Of a DNA stretch of 7,903 nucleotides, positions 1-6,585 are shown in pieces. The position numbers and the translations under genes are program-made. Where the stretch lies: assembly GCA_946482585.1 (NCBI GenBank), contig CAMLSI010000240.1, forward strand, positions 1 to 7,903, given 5' to 3'. Numbering within the stretch: position 1 is the first letter of the stretch; each line of letters begins with the position of its first letter. A model generated the notes under the pieces. That model was not told the DNA's origin and searched no databases. It saw only the letters and a list, made by a program, of their open reading frames with translations. The DNA comes from an uncultured Lysobacteraceae bacterium. GTDB taxonomy: Bacteria; Pseudomonadota; Gammaproteobacteria; Xanthomonadales; Rhodanobacteraceae.

Positions 1-1
1 G

Positions 2-502
2 AACGCTATTCAAAATCCGCAGCAATTCAACAGCGCGCTCGCCTTTCTGCAGTCGTCGGATCCAAATTTCGTCGATCTGATCACGAAAAACAGTAACGAT
101 GCCGCAGTCAAGTTCAGGAACAATTCTGGAAAAATTTTTGCGAAAGTAATTTCTGATTACAAGGCAGACATTCTCAACACAATGACGGGTGTCGGTCAGA
201 ACGGCGAGGAACGAGGGTTTCTCATATTCTTGCCTACGCCAACGGTTATCGCGAATGCGGTAAAAATAGACTTTCCGATCACAAGAATAAATATCAAGGG
301 AAAAAAAATAGCGCTGAAAGGTCGCGTAGGCGGCCCAGCCAGACACAGGGGTCGCGTTATTGGCCTCGGCAGCTTCACCGGAAAGAACAATTATCAGCAA
401 TACTTTCGCATGGACTACGACCCGTCTCACGGGCACCATGGTTCACAGCATGATACGCCTACCAACTGGACCGATGGGAACTTTCATTTCCACACTAGGT
501 AG
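2..502 (+). CDS. C-terminal part of a large protein, putative polymorphic-toxin tip (5' end outside window)
   Basis: The frame is open from the left edge to the TAG at 500-502, giving 166 residues; the true start lies upstream. The internal ATG at 182 (residue 61) is not a convincing start, because the open frame continues through it and no clear ribosome site precedes it. Residues 1-60 look alpha-helical and polar. Residues 70-125 are beta-rich and strongly basic (KGKKIALKGR, then GGPARHRGR). The end, from about residue 134, carries a YFRMDYDP stretch followed by a His cluster (GHH at 144-146, H150) and a final HFH at 162-164. A basic C-terminal domain with clustered His residues, directly followed by a small acidic ORF in AT-rich DNA, is typical of Rhs, CdiA or T6SS polymorphic toxin tips, and the His residues could be catalytic or metal-binding (nuclease-like). 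No standard HNH, AHH or EndoU signature could be assigned. The toxin role is inference from context; the module that would carry the tip is not in the window. Confidence 0.5.
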   Translation, partial: NAIQNPQQFNSALAFLQSSDPNFVDLITKNSNDAAVKFRNNSGKIFAKVISDYKADILNTMTGVGQNGEERGFLIFLPTPTVIANAVKIDFPITRINIKGKKIALKGRVGGPARHRGRVIGLGSFTGKNNYQQYFRMDYDPSHGHHGSQHDTPTNWTDGNFHFHTR

Positions 503-505
503 AAC

Positions 506-1183
506 GTGAAGATCACAAAACTCATATCGATTTCCCTCAGACAACCAATCTACCCAAACGGTGACCCGAAACCGGTGGACAGGTTTCCGGTGAACGTGAG
601 AGATCTGGTTCCTGGAGAGGTCTTGTTCCTTCGGCACGACCCACGTTTTTTTTGGGTGATAGGTGATGGTGGGGAACGGTTTACCTCTGAGATTGTGTTT
701 CGCGAAGAGATGGAAGTTTCTGAAGGCGAAGAAATTCCGTCACACGGGTTCTTTGTATTTCGCCATGAAACCAGTCAAAAAATTGATCTGAGAACCATAT
801 CAAGATGCATTATGTGGAGTTATGGAGAAATTTCATTCTTGTTTGATTACGCTGATTGCGATGCCTATGGGCCACCGCCGTTGCGACTCCCCGAGCAAGC
901 GCAATCTGGGCTCGCCGCGTCGTCTTTGTTTCGGCTGTCGGAAACGTTCGAAGAAATGCTTCTAGATGGGTCGGAAGAAATCAAAAAATCCTTGCTCGCC
1001 GGAAGGATGATAGAAACCATGTTGAATGACCGGCATCGCGGCGCATTTCTTGGTTTTGAATACTGGAAGGAGGAGCGAAAGGGATATGTGATTCGCTCGG
1101 TCTTCGAAACGACCTCGGAGGCCGATTTCGTCCTAGAAAGAACGGACACTCGAACAGCAAAAGGTTTGCTATCGCACTTTTAG
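506..1183 (+). CDS. Putative immunity protein, unknown family
   Basis: This 225-residue product is not a family I recognise. The start is GTG, placed 3 bases after the stop of the preceding gene, with an AGG-containing stretch overlapping that stop as ribosome site; the tight spacing suggests translational coupling. The protein is acidic, with Asp/Glu-rich runs such as EEMEVSEGEEIP near residues 69-80. It has no signal peptide and no membrane segment, so it should be cytoplasmic. The N-terminal half is beta-rich with aromatic clusters (PRFFWVIGDGG near 46-56, GFFVFRHE near 82-89). A Pro-rich linker (PPPLRLPE near 122-129) leads to a more helical C-terminal half ending in a beta-rich FEYWKEERKGYVI segment near 184-196. 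Placement right behind a basic C-terminal domain, opposite charge and low GC fit an immunity protein for that toxin. This is inference by neighbourhood; a free-standing hypothetical protein is the alternative. Confidence 0.55.
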   Translation: MKITKLISISLRQPIYPNGDPKPVDRFPVNVRDLVPGEVLFLRHDPRFFWVIGDGGERFTSEIVFREEMEVSEGEEIPSHGFFVFRHETSQKIDLRTISRCIMWSYGEISFLFDYADCDAYGPPPLRLPEQAQSGLAASSLFRLSETFEEMLLDGSEEIKKSLLAGRMIETMLNDRHRGAFLGFEYWKEERKGYVIRSVFETTSEADFVLERTDTRTAKGLLSHF

Positions 1184-1263
1184 GGACTTTTCCGGTGGAC
1201 ATGCGACGGGGTATTGACCGGGGATGGACCCTCCAAGCGCGATTTCCCTTTCTTCGCCGGTCC
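1184..1263. other. Convergent intergenic gap and composition boundary
   Basis: This 80-base gap lies between the stop of the putative immunity gene (plus) and the stop of the diguanylate cyclase gene (minus). Base composition changes here from AT-richer DNA on the left to GC-rich DNA on the right. I see no convincing terminator hairpin with a T-run for either gene, and no integrase, tRNA fragment or direct repeat marking an insertion end. Confidence 0.5.
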
Positions 1264-2451
1264 CTACGCACGCCCCGCAGCCAATTCAGTCTCGCCCGTG
1301 ACGACGCGATTGCGGCCGTTGCGTTTGGCGAGGTACATCGCGCGATCGGCGCGACGCACGAGTTCGTGGAAGTCGTCGCCGTGTTCGCCGAGGGTCGCGA
1401 CGCCGATGCTGATGGAGAGGGACAACGATTCGCCGCGTACGCGCAGGTCGAGCGCGGCGACGGCTGCGCGGAGGCGTTCGGCGATCTGTGTGGCCTCGTC
1501 GCTGCGTGTGTCGATCAGCAGCACGAGGAATTCCTCGCCGCCGAGGCGGCCGATCAGGTCTCCCGGGCGCAGGTGCTGGCGCGCGCTGGCGACGACGTTC
1601 TTCAGGGCGATGTCGCCGACGTCGTGGCCGTGCACGTCATTGATCGTCTTGAAGCGGTCGGCGTCGAGCAGCAGCAGCGACACTGGACGTTCGTGCCGCT
1701 GTGCGACGGCGATCTGCGCTTTCGCGAGCTGTTCGAGCATGCGCCGGTTGAGCGTGCCGGTCAGCGGGTCGGTCGCGGCGAGTTTCTCGAGTTCGGCGCG
1801 CGTGTACTCGCTGCACATGAGCGCGAAGCCGAACGTTGCGATGACCGGCACCAGCGACATGTAGCTGAAGGTGATGACCTGCATCGGCGTCGCGGCGACG
1901 CCGCTCGTCAGCGGCTGGGTGTTCAGGGCTTCGAACACCATGCGCACGAGCAGCAGCATGGCGCCGCCGAAGAACACCGCGAGCGTGATCGTATGGCTGG
2001 TCGGCCAAGGCCGCGGGGCGGCGCGCACGGTTTCCCGGCCGGCGAGCAGCAGCAGGGTCATGACGACGGCCGACGTCGTCACCGTGCGCAGCGCGACGCT
2101 CGGCATGATCCAGGTATAGAGCACCACGGGAATCACGACCGCGGCGGCGATCCAGCGCGGCGTCGGCCAGGCCGACGTGTCGCCATGGAACACGCGCAGC
2201 GCGCGCGGATATTCCGCGTAGGCGAGGCAGATCAGGAAATTGCCGGCGAGTATCGAAAAGACGTCGGGGATCAGGTCGCGCTGGCTGAAGGCGAGCCAGG
2301 CCAGCGATTGCAGCGCCGTGGCGCGCACCCACAGCCGCGCCGCGTCGCCGACCGGTGCGCGATAGCGCGCCAGCGTGACGGCGAGACACAGCGCCAGCAG
2401 CCCCGTGATGCCGGCGGTCATGAGCATGACCGTGCGCACATCGAACAGCAC
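1264..2451 (-). CDS. Membrane-anchored GGDEF diguanylate cyclase
   Basis: The product should make cyclic di-GMP from two GTP at the inner membrane, feeding motility and biofilm control. The C-terminal GGDEF domain (about residues 224-385 of 395) starts with the usual DPLTGTLNRR (228-237) and carries an active GGEEF signature (304-308). RPGD at 295-298, five residues before it, is the canonical RxxD inhibitory I-site, so product feedback inhibition is expected. No EAL or PAS domain is present. The N-terminal 215 residues contain about six or seven hydrophobic helices (for example around 9-27, 66-78, 100-117, 121-137, 154-173 and 191-212), a membrane sensor of unknown ligand. The chosen start is GTG at 2451, preceded by a strong AAGGGGGA ribosome site and giving VLFDVRTVMLM, a normal beginning for such proteins. 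The frame is open upstream to an ATG at 2640, but those 63 residues are Arg-rich low-complexity and unlikely to be translated. The gene is 237 bases downstream of a DUF885 gene on the same strand. Confidence 0.93.
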   Translation of the reverse strand: MLFDVRTVMLMTAGITGLLALCLAVTLARYRAPVGDAARLWVRATALQSLAWLAFSQRDLIPDVFSILAGNFLICLAYAEYPRALRVFHGDTSAWPTPRWIAAAVVIPVVLYTWIMPSVALRTVTTSAVVMTLLLLAGRETVRAAPRPWPTSHTITLAVFFGGAMLLLVRMVFEALNTQPLTSGVAATPMQVITFSYMSLVPVIATFGFALMCSEYTRAELEKLAATDPLTGTLNRRMLEQLAKAQIAVAQRHERPVSLLLLDADRFKTINDVHGHDVGDIALKNVVASARQHLRPGDLIGRLGGEEFLVLLIDTRSDEATQIAERLRAAVAALDLRVRGESLSLSISIGVATLGEHGDDFHELVRRADRAMYLAKRNGRNRVVTGETELAAGRA

Positions 2452-2455
2452 GCAA

Positions 2456-2463
2456 TCCCCCTT
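2456..2463 (-). promoter_or_regulatory. Ribosome binding site deciding the GTG start of the GGDEF gene
   Basis: On the minus strand AAGGGGGA lies five bases from the GTG at 2451 once the G-run ends. It is the only strong Shine-Dalgarno match upstream and supports the 395-residue product over the 458-residue extension. Confidence 0.7.
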
Positions 2464-2591
2464 ACGGCGTGCCGCGTACTCCTTTTGCGAGCGCGCCTGG
2501 CCCGATCTAACTCCAAGGCCGCGGGAGGCGCAATCGACGGCGCATCGCGAACGCTCCGCAACCGCGCCCAGAAGCGATCTCAGCCTTTCGC

Positions 2592-2612
2592 GCGCGCGGT
2601 TGCCCCGCGCGC
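2592..2612. repeat. Inverted repeat in the DUF885-GGDEF gap
   Basis: Perfect 8-base arms (GCGCGCGG at 2592-2599 and CCGCGCGC at 2605-2612) flank a 5-base loop. No T-run follows on either strand. It may be a transcript hairpin in the leader of the GGDEF gene, or simply a product of GC-alternating sequence. Confidence 0.4.
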
Positions 2613-2632
2613 CAATACCGCGCAGGGCCGCG

Positions 2633-2664
2633 GAAAACACGGGCGGCGCCGCGCGCGGCGCCGC
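2633..2664 (-). terminator. Candidate terminator hairpin after the DUF885 gene
   Basis: A perfect 22-base palindrome at 2643-2664 has 8-base GC arms around GCGCGC and begins 25 bases past the DUF885 stop. On the minus strand it is followed by CCGTGTTTTCC, whose T-run has only four bases. The stem is very stable but the weak U-tract makes intrinsic termination uncertain. Confidence 0.45.
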
Positions 2665-2688
2665 TGCGACCCTCTACGTAACGTTGTG

Positions 2689-4467
2689 TTACGGCGCGGC
2701 CCTGGCCTCGCGAATGAAGCGGTCGACGCGCTGGTCGAGCAGCGGCAGCGGCACCGAGCCGAGTGACAGCACGGCGTCGTGGAACGCGCGCAGGTCGAAG
2801 CGCGGACCGAGTTCGCGCTCGGCTTTGGCGCGCAGCTCGCGGATGCGCAGCTCGCCGAGCTTGTAGCTCAGAGCCTGACCCGGCCAGGAGATGTAGCGGT
2901 CGACCTCGGTCGTGATCTCGTGTTCCGACAGCGCCGAGTTGTCGCGCAGCAACGCGAGCGCCTGCTCGCGCGTCCAGCCCTTGGCGTGGATGCCCGTGTC
3001 GATGACGAGGCGGCAGGCGCGCCACATTTCGTAGGTCAGCCGGCCGAATTGCTCGTACGGCGTTTCGTAGATGCCCATTTCCACGCCGAGATGCTCGGCG
3101 TACAGCGCCCAGCCCTCGCCGAACGCCGAGATGTAGCTGTAACGCCGGAACGGCGGCTGCTCGCCCTGTTCGCCGGCGAGCGCACCCTGGAGGTGATGGC
3201 CCGGCACGGCTTCGTGCAGGGTCAGCGCCGGCAGCGCATACAGCGGACGCGCCTCGAGCTTCCAGGTGTTGACCCAGTAGAAGCCCGCACCCTTGCCGCC
3301 GGCCGGCGCCGGGCTGTAGCGGCCCGTCGTGTAGTACGGCGCGATCGCGGCGGGAACTGGCGCGACGCCGTAGGGCAGGCGCGGCAAGGTCGCGAAATAC
3401 TTCGGAAGTTCGCCGTCGATGCGCTTGGCGATATAGCTCGCCTGCATCAGCAGTTCGCGCGGCGTCTTGGCGTAGAACTGCGGATCGGTACGCAGGAACG
3501 CGAGGAACGCGGCGAAATCGCCGTCGAACTTCGCGTCCTTCATGACTTTTTCCATTTCTGTACGAATCCGCGCAACTTCCCTGAGCCCGATCGCGTGGAT
3601 CTCGTCGGGACTCAGCTCCAGCGTCACGTACTCGCGGATCTGCTGCCGGTAGTAGGCCTCGCCGTTCGGCAGCGAATACGCGCCGAGTGTCTTGCGCGCT
3701 TTCGGGACGTATTCGCCCACGAAATACTTCAGCAGCTTGGCGTAGGCCGGAACGACCTGTTCGCGGATCACTTTTTCGCCGTCGCGGCGCAGCGCCGCAG
3801 CGTCGTCGGCACCGATCGCGGCGGGGAATTTCTTGAACGGCGCGTAGAACGGGTTCTGTTGGAGGTCGGTGCCTTCGGCGATGTTGCGCAGCGGGCCTTC
3901 GCGTCCCTGCAGCACGACCTGCGGCAAGGTCATGCCGGTCTTGACGCCCTGCTTCAGCAGCGCGATGTGTTCGTCGAAATACGCCGGAATCGCGGCGAGG
4001 CGCTTGAGGTAGTTGTCATAGTCGGCGCGCGTCTCCAGCGGCTGGGACTCCGGCATCTGGATCAGGTCCGCATAGAAGCTCGAATCCGACGTCATCGGCA
4101 GCAAATAGCCGCGCACGCGGATGCCGCCGATCGCATTGGCGAGCTGTTCGCGGTAGATCGCGTAGTCGACCTGGCCCTGCGGCGACAGCCGGTCCGGCGC
4201 GATCGCCTCGAGTTCGCGCTGGAATGCCTCGAGATCCTTGAGCCGGCGCTGCTGGCTCGCTTCGTCGACGTGCCCGAGCTCACCGTCGCCGCGGTGATTG
4301 CCGGTATAGGTCGCGAACTGGGGGTACTCGCGCTGGCGCCAGTCCCATTCGCGTTCGTACAGGGCTCTGAAGCGCGCATCCGCCGTATCGGCGGCGGGCG
4401 ATTCGGCGAGTGCGGCGCCGCTCAGGGCCAGCGCGAGCAAGGTGGCGGCAAAACGAATCGACGGCAT
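2689..4467 (-). CDS. Secreted DUF885-family zincin-like peptidase
   Basis: This is a 592-residue member of the DUF885 family (PF05960), periplasmic or secreted zincin-like proteins related to M-type carboxypeptidases; the substrate is unknown. The start chosen is ATG at 4467, with GGGAGA six bases upstream. It gives a classical Sec signal peptide ending in an AxA site (SGAALA, about residues 16-21). An upstream in-frame ATG at 4581 would bury this signal and is rejected. The hallmark HEAVPGHH is at residues 418-425, with His and Glu expected to bind zinc and act in catalysis, followed about 25 residues later by GEGW (450-453), whose Glu would be a further ligand. The N-terminal part has the usual family stretch EREWDWRQREYPQFAT, and the length fits the family. 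The gene is transcribed away from the rhomboid gene, with 113 bases between the two starts. Family assignment is firm; peptidase activity is inferred from the motif. Confidence 0.93.
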   Translation of the reverse strand: MPSIRFAATLLALALSGAALAESPAADTADARFRALYEREWDWRQREYPQFATYTGNHRGDGELGHVDEASQQRRLKDLEAFQRELEAIAPDRLSPQGQVDYAIYREQLANAIGGIRVRGYLLPMTSDSSFYADLIQMPESQPLETRADYDNYLKRLAAIPAYFDEHIALLKQGVKTGMTLPQVVLQGREGPLRNIAEGTDLQQNPFYAPFKKFPAAIGADDAAALRRDGEKVIREQVVPAYAKLLKYFVGEYVPKARKTLGAYSLPNGEAYYRQQIREYVTLELSPDEIHAIGLREVARIRTEMEKVMKDAKFDGDFAAFLAFLRTDPQFYAKTPRELLMQASYIAKRIDGELPKYFATLPRLPYGVAPVPAAIAPYYTTGRYSPAPAGGKGAGFYWVNTWKLEARPLYALPALTLHEAVPGHHLQGALAGEQGEQPPFRRYSYISAFGEGWALYAEHLGVEMGIYETPYEQFGRLTYEMWRACRLVIDTGIHAKGWTREQALALLRDNSALSEHEITTEVDRYISWPGQALSYKLGELRIRELRAKAERELGPRFDLRAFHDAVLSLGSVPLPLLDQRVDRFIREARAAP

Positions 4468-4580
4468 GCGAAGTCTCCCGGGCAACCTGCCGAGACTAGC
4501 CCAGGGCGGGCCCGGACTACCCCTGCATAACGTCGTGGTCGGGCTCTTGTGACGGAAATCGGCGCCCCAACGTCGCCGCA
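4468..4580. promoter_or_regulatory. Divergent promoter region, DUF885 gene and rhomboid operon
   Basis: The 113 bases between two outward-facing start codons must hold both promoters unless transcription enters from elsewhere. A ribosome site for the DUF885 gene (GGGAGA on the minus strand, 4474-4479) is clear; none is clear for the rhomboid gene. No pair of -35/-10 elements is good enough to name. Confidence 0.4.
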
Positions 4581-5360
4581 ATGGAAATTCCCGCCGCCGT
4601 TCCGCTCCGCGAGACGCCGCAGCTCAAGCGCGCGGCGTTGCTCGCGCTCGCGTTGGTCGCCGTGCTCTGGCTCGTGAAACTGATCGAGAGCGTCGGCGGT
4701 TTCGATTTCAGCGAATTCGGCGTCCGGCCGCAGCAGTGGTACGGCCTGGCCGGCATCCTGACGTCGCCGCTGGTGCACGGCTCCTACGAACACCTGATCA
4801 TGAACAGCGTGCCGCTCGCCGTGCTGCTGGCGCTCGCGCGCTTCAACTACCCGAGCGGTTCCTGGCGCGCGCTGATCTTCATCTGGCTGGCCGGCGGCAT
4901 CGGTCTGTGGCTGATCGGACGGCCGTCCTGGCACATCGGTGCGAGCGGCATCACGCACGGACTCATGTTCTACCTGTTCGTGCTCGGCCTGCTGCGCCGC
5001 GACCGCTACGCGATCGCGGTCGCGATGATCGTGTTCTTCCTCTACGGCGGCATGGTCGTCACCGTGCTGCCGCGCGAGCCCGGCGTGTCCTGGGAGGCGC
5101 ATCTGAGCGGCGCGCTCGCGGGCGCACTCGCCGCGTTCCTCTGGCAGCGGCGCGATCCGCCGGCGGCGCTGCCGCGACCGAGCTGGGAGCTCGAGGAAGA
5201 AGCGGCGGCCGCCGCCGCCGCCGCGGAGGCGAATACCTACGAGCTGCCGCGACCCGGCCAGGTGCCCGTGCTCTGGCACCGCATGCCGGACGAACGCGGC
5301 GTCATCCTCGAATTCCCGCGCCGGCGCCGTGACGATGAAACGCCGCCGACGCTGCATTGA
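4581..5360 (+). CDS. Rhomboid-family intramembrane serine protease with cytoplasmic-type tail
   Basis: The 259-residue protein has six hydrophobic segments (roughly 17-36, 68-88, 96-113, 119-138, 143-163, 172-188), the minimal six-helix bacterial rhomboid fold. Active-site residues known from the GlpG family are all visible. HLIMN (His71, Asn75) matches the oxyanion-stabilising HxxxN. GASG at 120-123 gives the catalytic Ser122. His174 in AHLSGALAGA is the partner of the Ser-His dyad. It should cleave transmembrane substrates in the inner membrane; the substrate is unknown. After the last helix comes an unusual 70-residue hydrophilic tail with an acidic LEEE, an eight-alanine run and a Pro/Arg-rich end (about 190-259). 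The ATG at 4581 is the first usable start before helix 1; its ribosome site is weak. The 3' end overlaps the next gene by 26 bases from that gene's ATG, indicating co-transcription and coupled translation. Confidence 0.92.
   Translation: MEIPAAVPLRETPQLKRAALLALALVAVLWLVKLIESVGGFDFSEFGVRPQQWYGLAGILTSPLVHGSYEHLIMNSVPLAVLLALARFNYPSGSWRALIFIWLAGGIGLWLIGRPSWHIGASGITHGLMFYLFVLGLLRRDRYAIAVAMIVFFLYGGMVVTVLPREPGVSWEAHLSGALAGALAAFLWQRRDPPAALPRPSWELEEEAAAAAAAAEANTYELPRPGQVPVLWHRMPDERGVILEFPRRRRDDETPPTLH
5202..5225 (+). repeat. GCG/GCC triplet run encoding poly-alanine in the rhomboid tail
   Basis: Eight consecutive Ala codons (GCG, GCG, five GCC, GCG) encode residues 208-215 of the rhomboid. The first 14 bases are also self-complementary. 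Such a run can slip in units of three, changing the tail length without breaking the frame. Confidence 0.75.
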
Positions 5361-6582
5361 GGCTGCGACCGTCTTCAGGATTCGTGCGTCGCGGCGCCGG
5401 ATCGCCACGTTGCTGGCCCTGTCCGTGCTGCTCCTCTGTACGGCCTGCAATCGCACGGCGCCGACCGCATTGCCGCACGGTGTCTACGTCTGGCAACGCC
5501 GCTGGGACGCGCGGCTGGCCGAGGCCGTGAACGAGGCGCGCAGCTTCGCCGGATCGCTGCGTGTGCTCGCGCTGCAATACGACGGCGGTCGATACGTCGA
5601 GACGCGGGTCGACTGGAACGCCGTCCGGGCGACCGGCTTGCCCGTCACCGTGGTCGTCCGCATCGACGGCACCAGGAATCCCGTGCCGGACGGGTTCGTC
5701 GACAGGCTCCGAATGCACGGCCTGGCCTGGGCGGAACGCGGCGGCGGCCGTTTCGATCTCGAGATCGATTACGACTGCGGCACGGCGCAGCTCGAGTCCT
5801 ACGCGCACTTGCTGCGGCGTATCCGCGCCGGCATTCCCGCGATCCGCTCCTTGTCGATCACGGCACTGCCGGCCTGGCGCGACGCCGCCGCGCTCGACGA
5901 CGTGCTTGCCGCGGTCGATGTCAGCGTGCTGCAGGTGCATGCGGTGAGTCGTCCCGACGAAGGTCTGTTCGATGGCGCGCAGGCGCGCCGCTGGGTCGAC
6001 GACTGGGCGCGGCGCAGCGGCGCGAAACCGTTCCTCGTTGCGCTGCCGGCCTACGGCGCGCGGCTCAAGCTCGACCTCGACGGCACCGTTGCCGCGGTCG
6101 AAAGCGAACAGCGATTGCCCGCGCGCAGCGCGTCGTCGCGCGAGCTGCGCGTTGACCCGCGCGAGATCGCCGCCTGGCTGGACGATCTGCGCGCGCACGG
6201 CTATCCGAATCTCGCCGGCATCGTCTGGTTCCGGCTGCCGCGCGACGGCGACGAGCGCACCTGGGCGCTGCGCACGCTGCACGCGGTCGTCACCGGGCAA
6301 CCACTGCAGCCGGCGCTGCGTGTCGCGACCCGCGTGCGCGACAACGGTGCGATCGACGTGTCGCTGCACAGCGAAGGCTCGATCGACGCGCCGCCGCCGG
6401 CCGCATTGACCGTCGACGGGAACTGCTCGGCCGGTGACGGCGCGAACGGCTATCGCCTTGCGCGCGGCTCGCGCTGGCGTTTCGAACACACTGCCGCGGA
6501 GCCGCTGCGCGCCGGCAGCGGCCGGCTCGTGGGCTGGCTGCGCTGCGCCGATCCGGCGCAGGTGCGCGTCCGCGCCGAATGA
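5335..6582 (+). CDS. DUF3142-family lipoprotein, TIM-barrel-like
   Basis: The 415-residue protein resembles the DUF3142 family (PF11340), uncharacterised bacterial envelope proteins. A basic N-terminus and hydrophobic stretch (about 23-34) end in CTAC-N; Cys38 would be the lipid-modified residue, although the -3 position is Cys rather than the usual Leu. Family-like segments follow in order: GVYVWQRRW (49-57), RVLALQYDGG (76-85), PVTVVVRIDG (103-112), FDLEIDYDC (140-148), SLSITALPAW (172-181), VSVLQVHA (196-203), PFLVALPAYG (232-241) and LAGIVWFRLP (293-302). These regularly spaced strand-like segments suggest a TIM barrel similar to glycoside hydrolases, with acidic residues in EIDYD as possible active-site groups. 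That is inference. About 110 further residues may form a small beta domain. The ATG at 5335 is preferred; GTG at 5329 would add two residues, and neither has a good ribosome site. It overlaps the rhomboid gene, so translation is probably coupled. Its stop is 3 bases from that of the convergent regulator gene. Confidence 0.82.
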   Translation: MKRRRRCIEAATVFRIRASRRRIATLLALSVLLLCTACNRTAPTALPHGVYVWQRRWDARLAEAVNEARSFAGSLRVLALQYDGGRYVETRVDWNAVRATGLPVTVVVRIDGTRNPVPDGFVDRLRMHGLAWAERGGGRFDLEIDYDCGTAQLESYAHLLRRIRAGIPAIRSLSITALPAWRDAAALDDVLAAVDVSVLQVHAVSRPDEGLFDGAQARRWVDDWARRSGAKPFLVALPAYGARLKLDLDGTVAAVESEQRLPARSASSRELRVDPREIAAWLDDLRAHGYPNLAGIVWFRLPRDGDERTWALRTLHAVVTGQPLQPALRVATRVRDNGAIDVSLHSEGSIDAPPPAALTVDGNCSAGDGANGYRLARGSRWRFEHTAAEPLRAGSGRLVGWLRCADPAQVRVRAE

Positions 6583-6585
6583 GTC

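Noticed and set aside
182..502. Independent 106-residue gene starting at ATG 182
   Set aside because: The frame is open through to the left window edge with protein-like sequence and no stop, so this is an internal Met of a longer product.
420..502. HNH/AHH/GHH nuclease toxin family assignment from the GHH cluster
   Set aside because: The spacing and surrounding residues do not match a family signature I can state with confidence, so only a general His-rich tip was reported.
1184..1263. Attachment site or insertion sequence end at the composition boundary
   Set aside because: No terminal inverted repeat, target duplication, integrase or tRNA fragment is visible.
2452..2640. 63-residue N-terminal extension of the diguanylate cyclase from an ATG at 2640
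   Set aside because: The extension is Arg-rich without features, overlaps the hairpin region, and a strong ribosome site points to GTG at 2451.
1195..2766. 523-codon plus-strand open frame opposite the GGDEF gene
   Set aside because: It is the mirror of the GGDEF coding frame, rich in Arg, His and Gln, with no recognisable domain.
2779..4530. 583-codon plus-strand open frame opposite the DUF885 gene
   Set aside because: Its translation is an Arg/Ala/Val-rich low-complexity product without motifs, while the minus strand has a signal peptide and the HEAVPGHH motif. Long antisense frames are expected at this GC content.
5302..6489. 395-codon minus-strand open frame opposite the lipoprotein gene
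   Set aside because: It has a low-complexity Arg/Ala/Val composition and is incompatible with the clear DUF3142-like frame on the plus strand.
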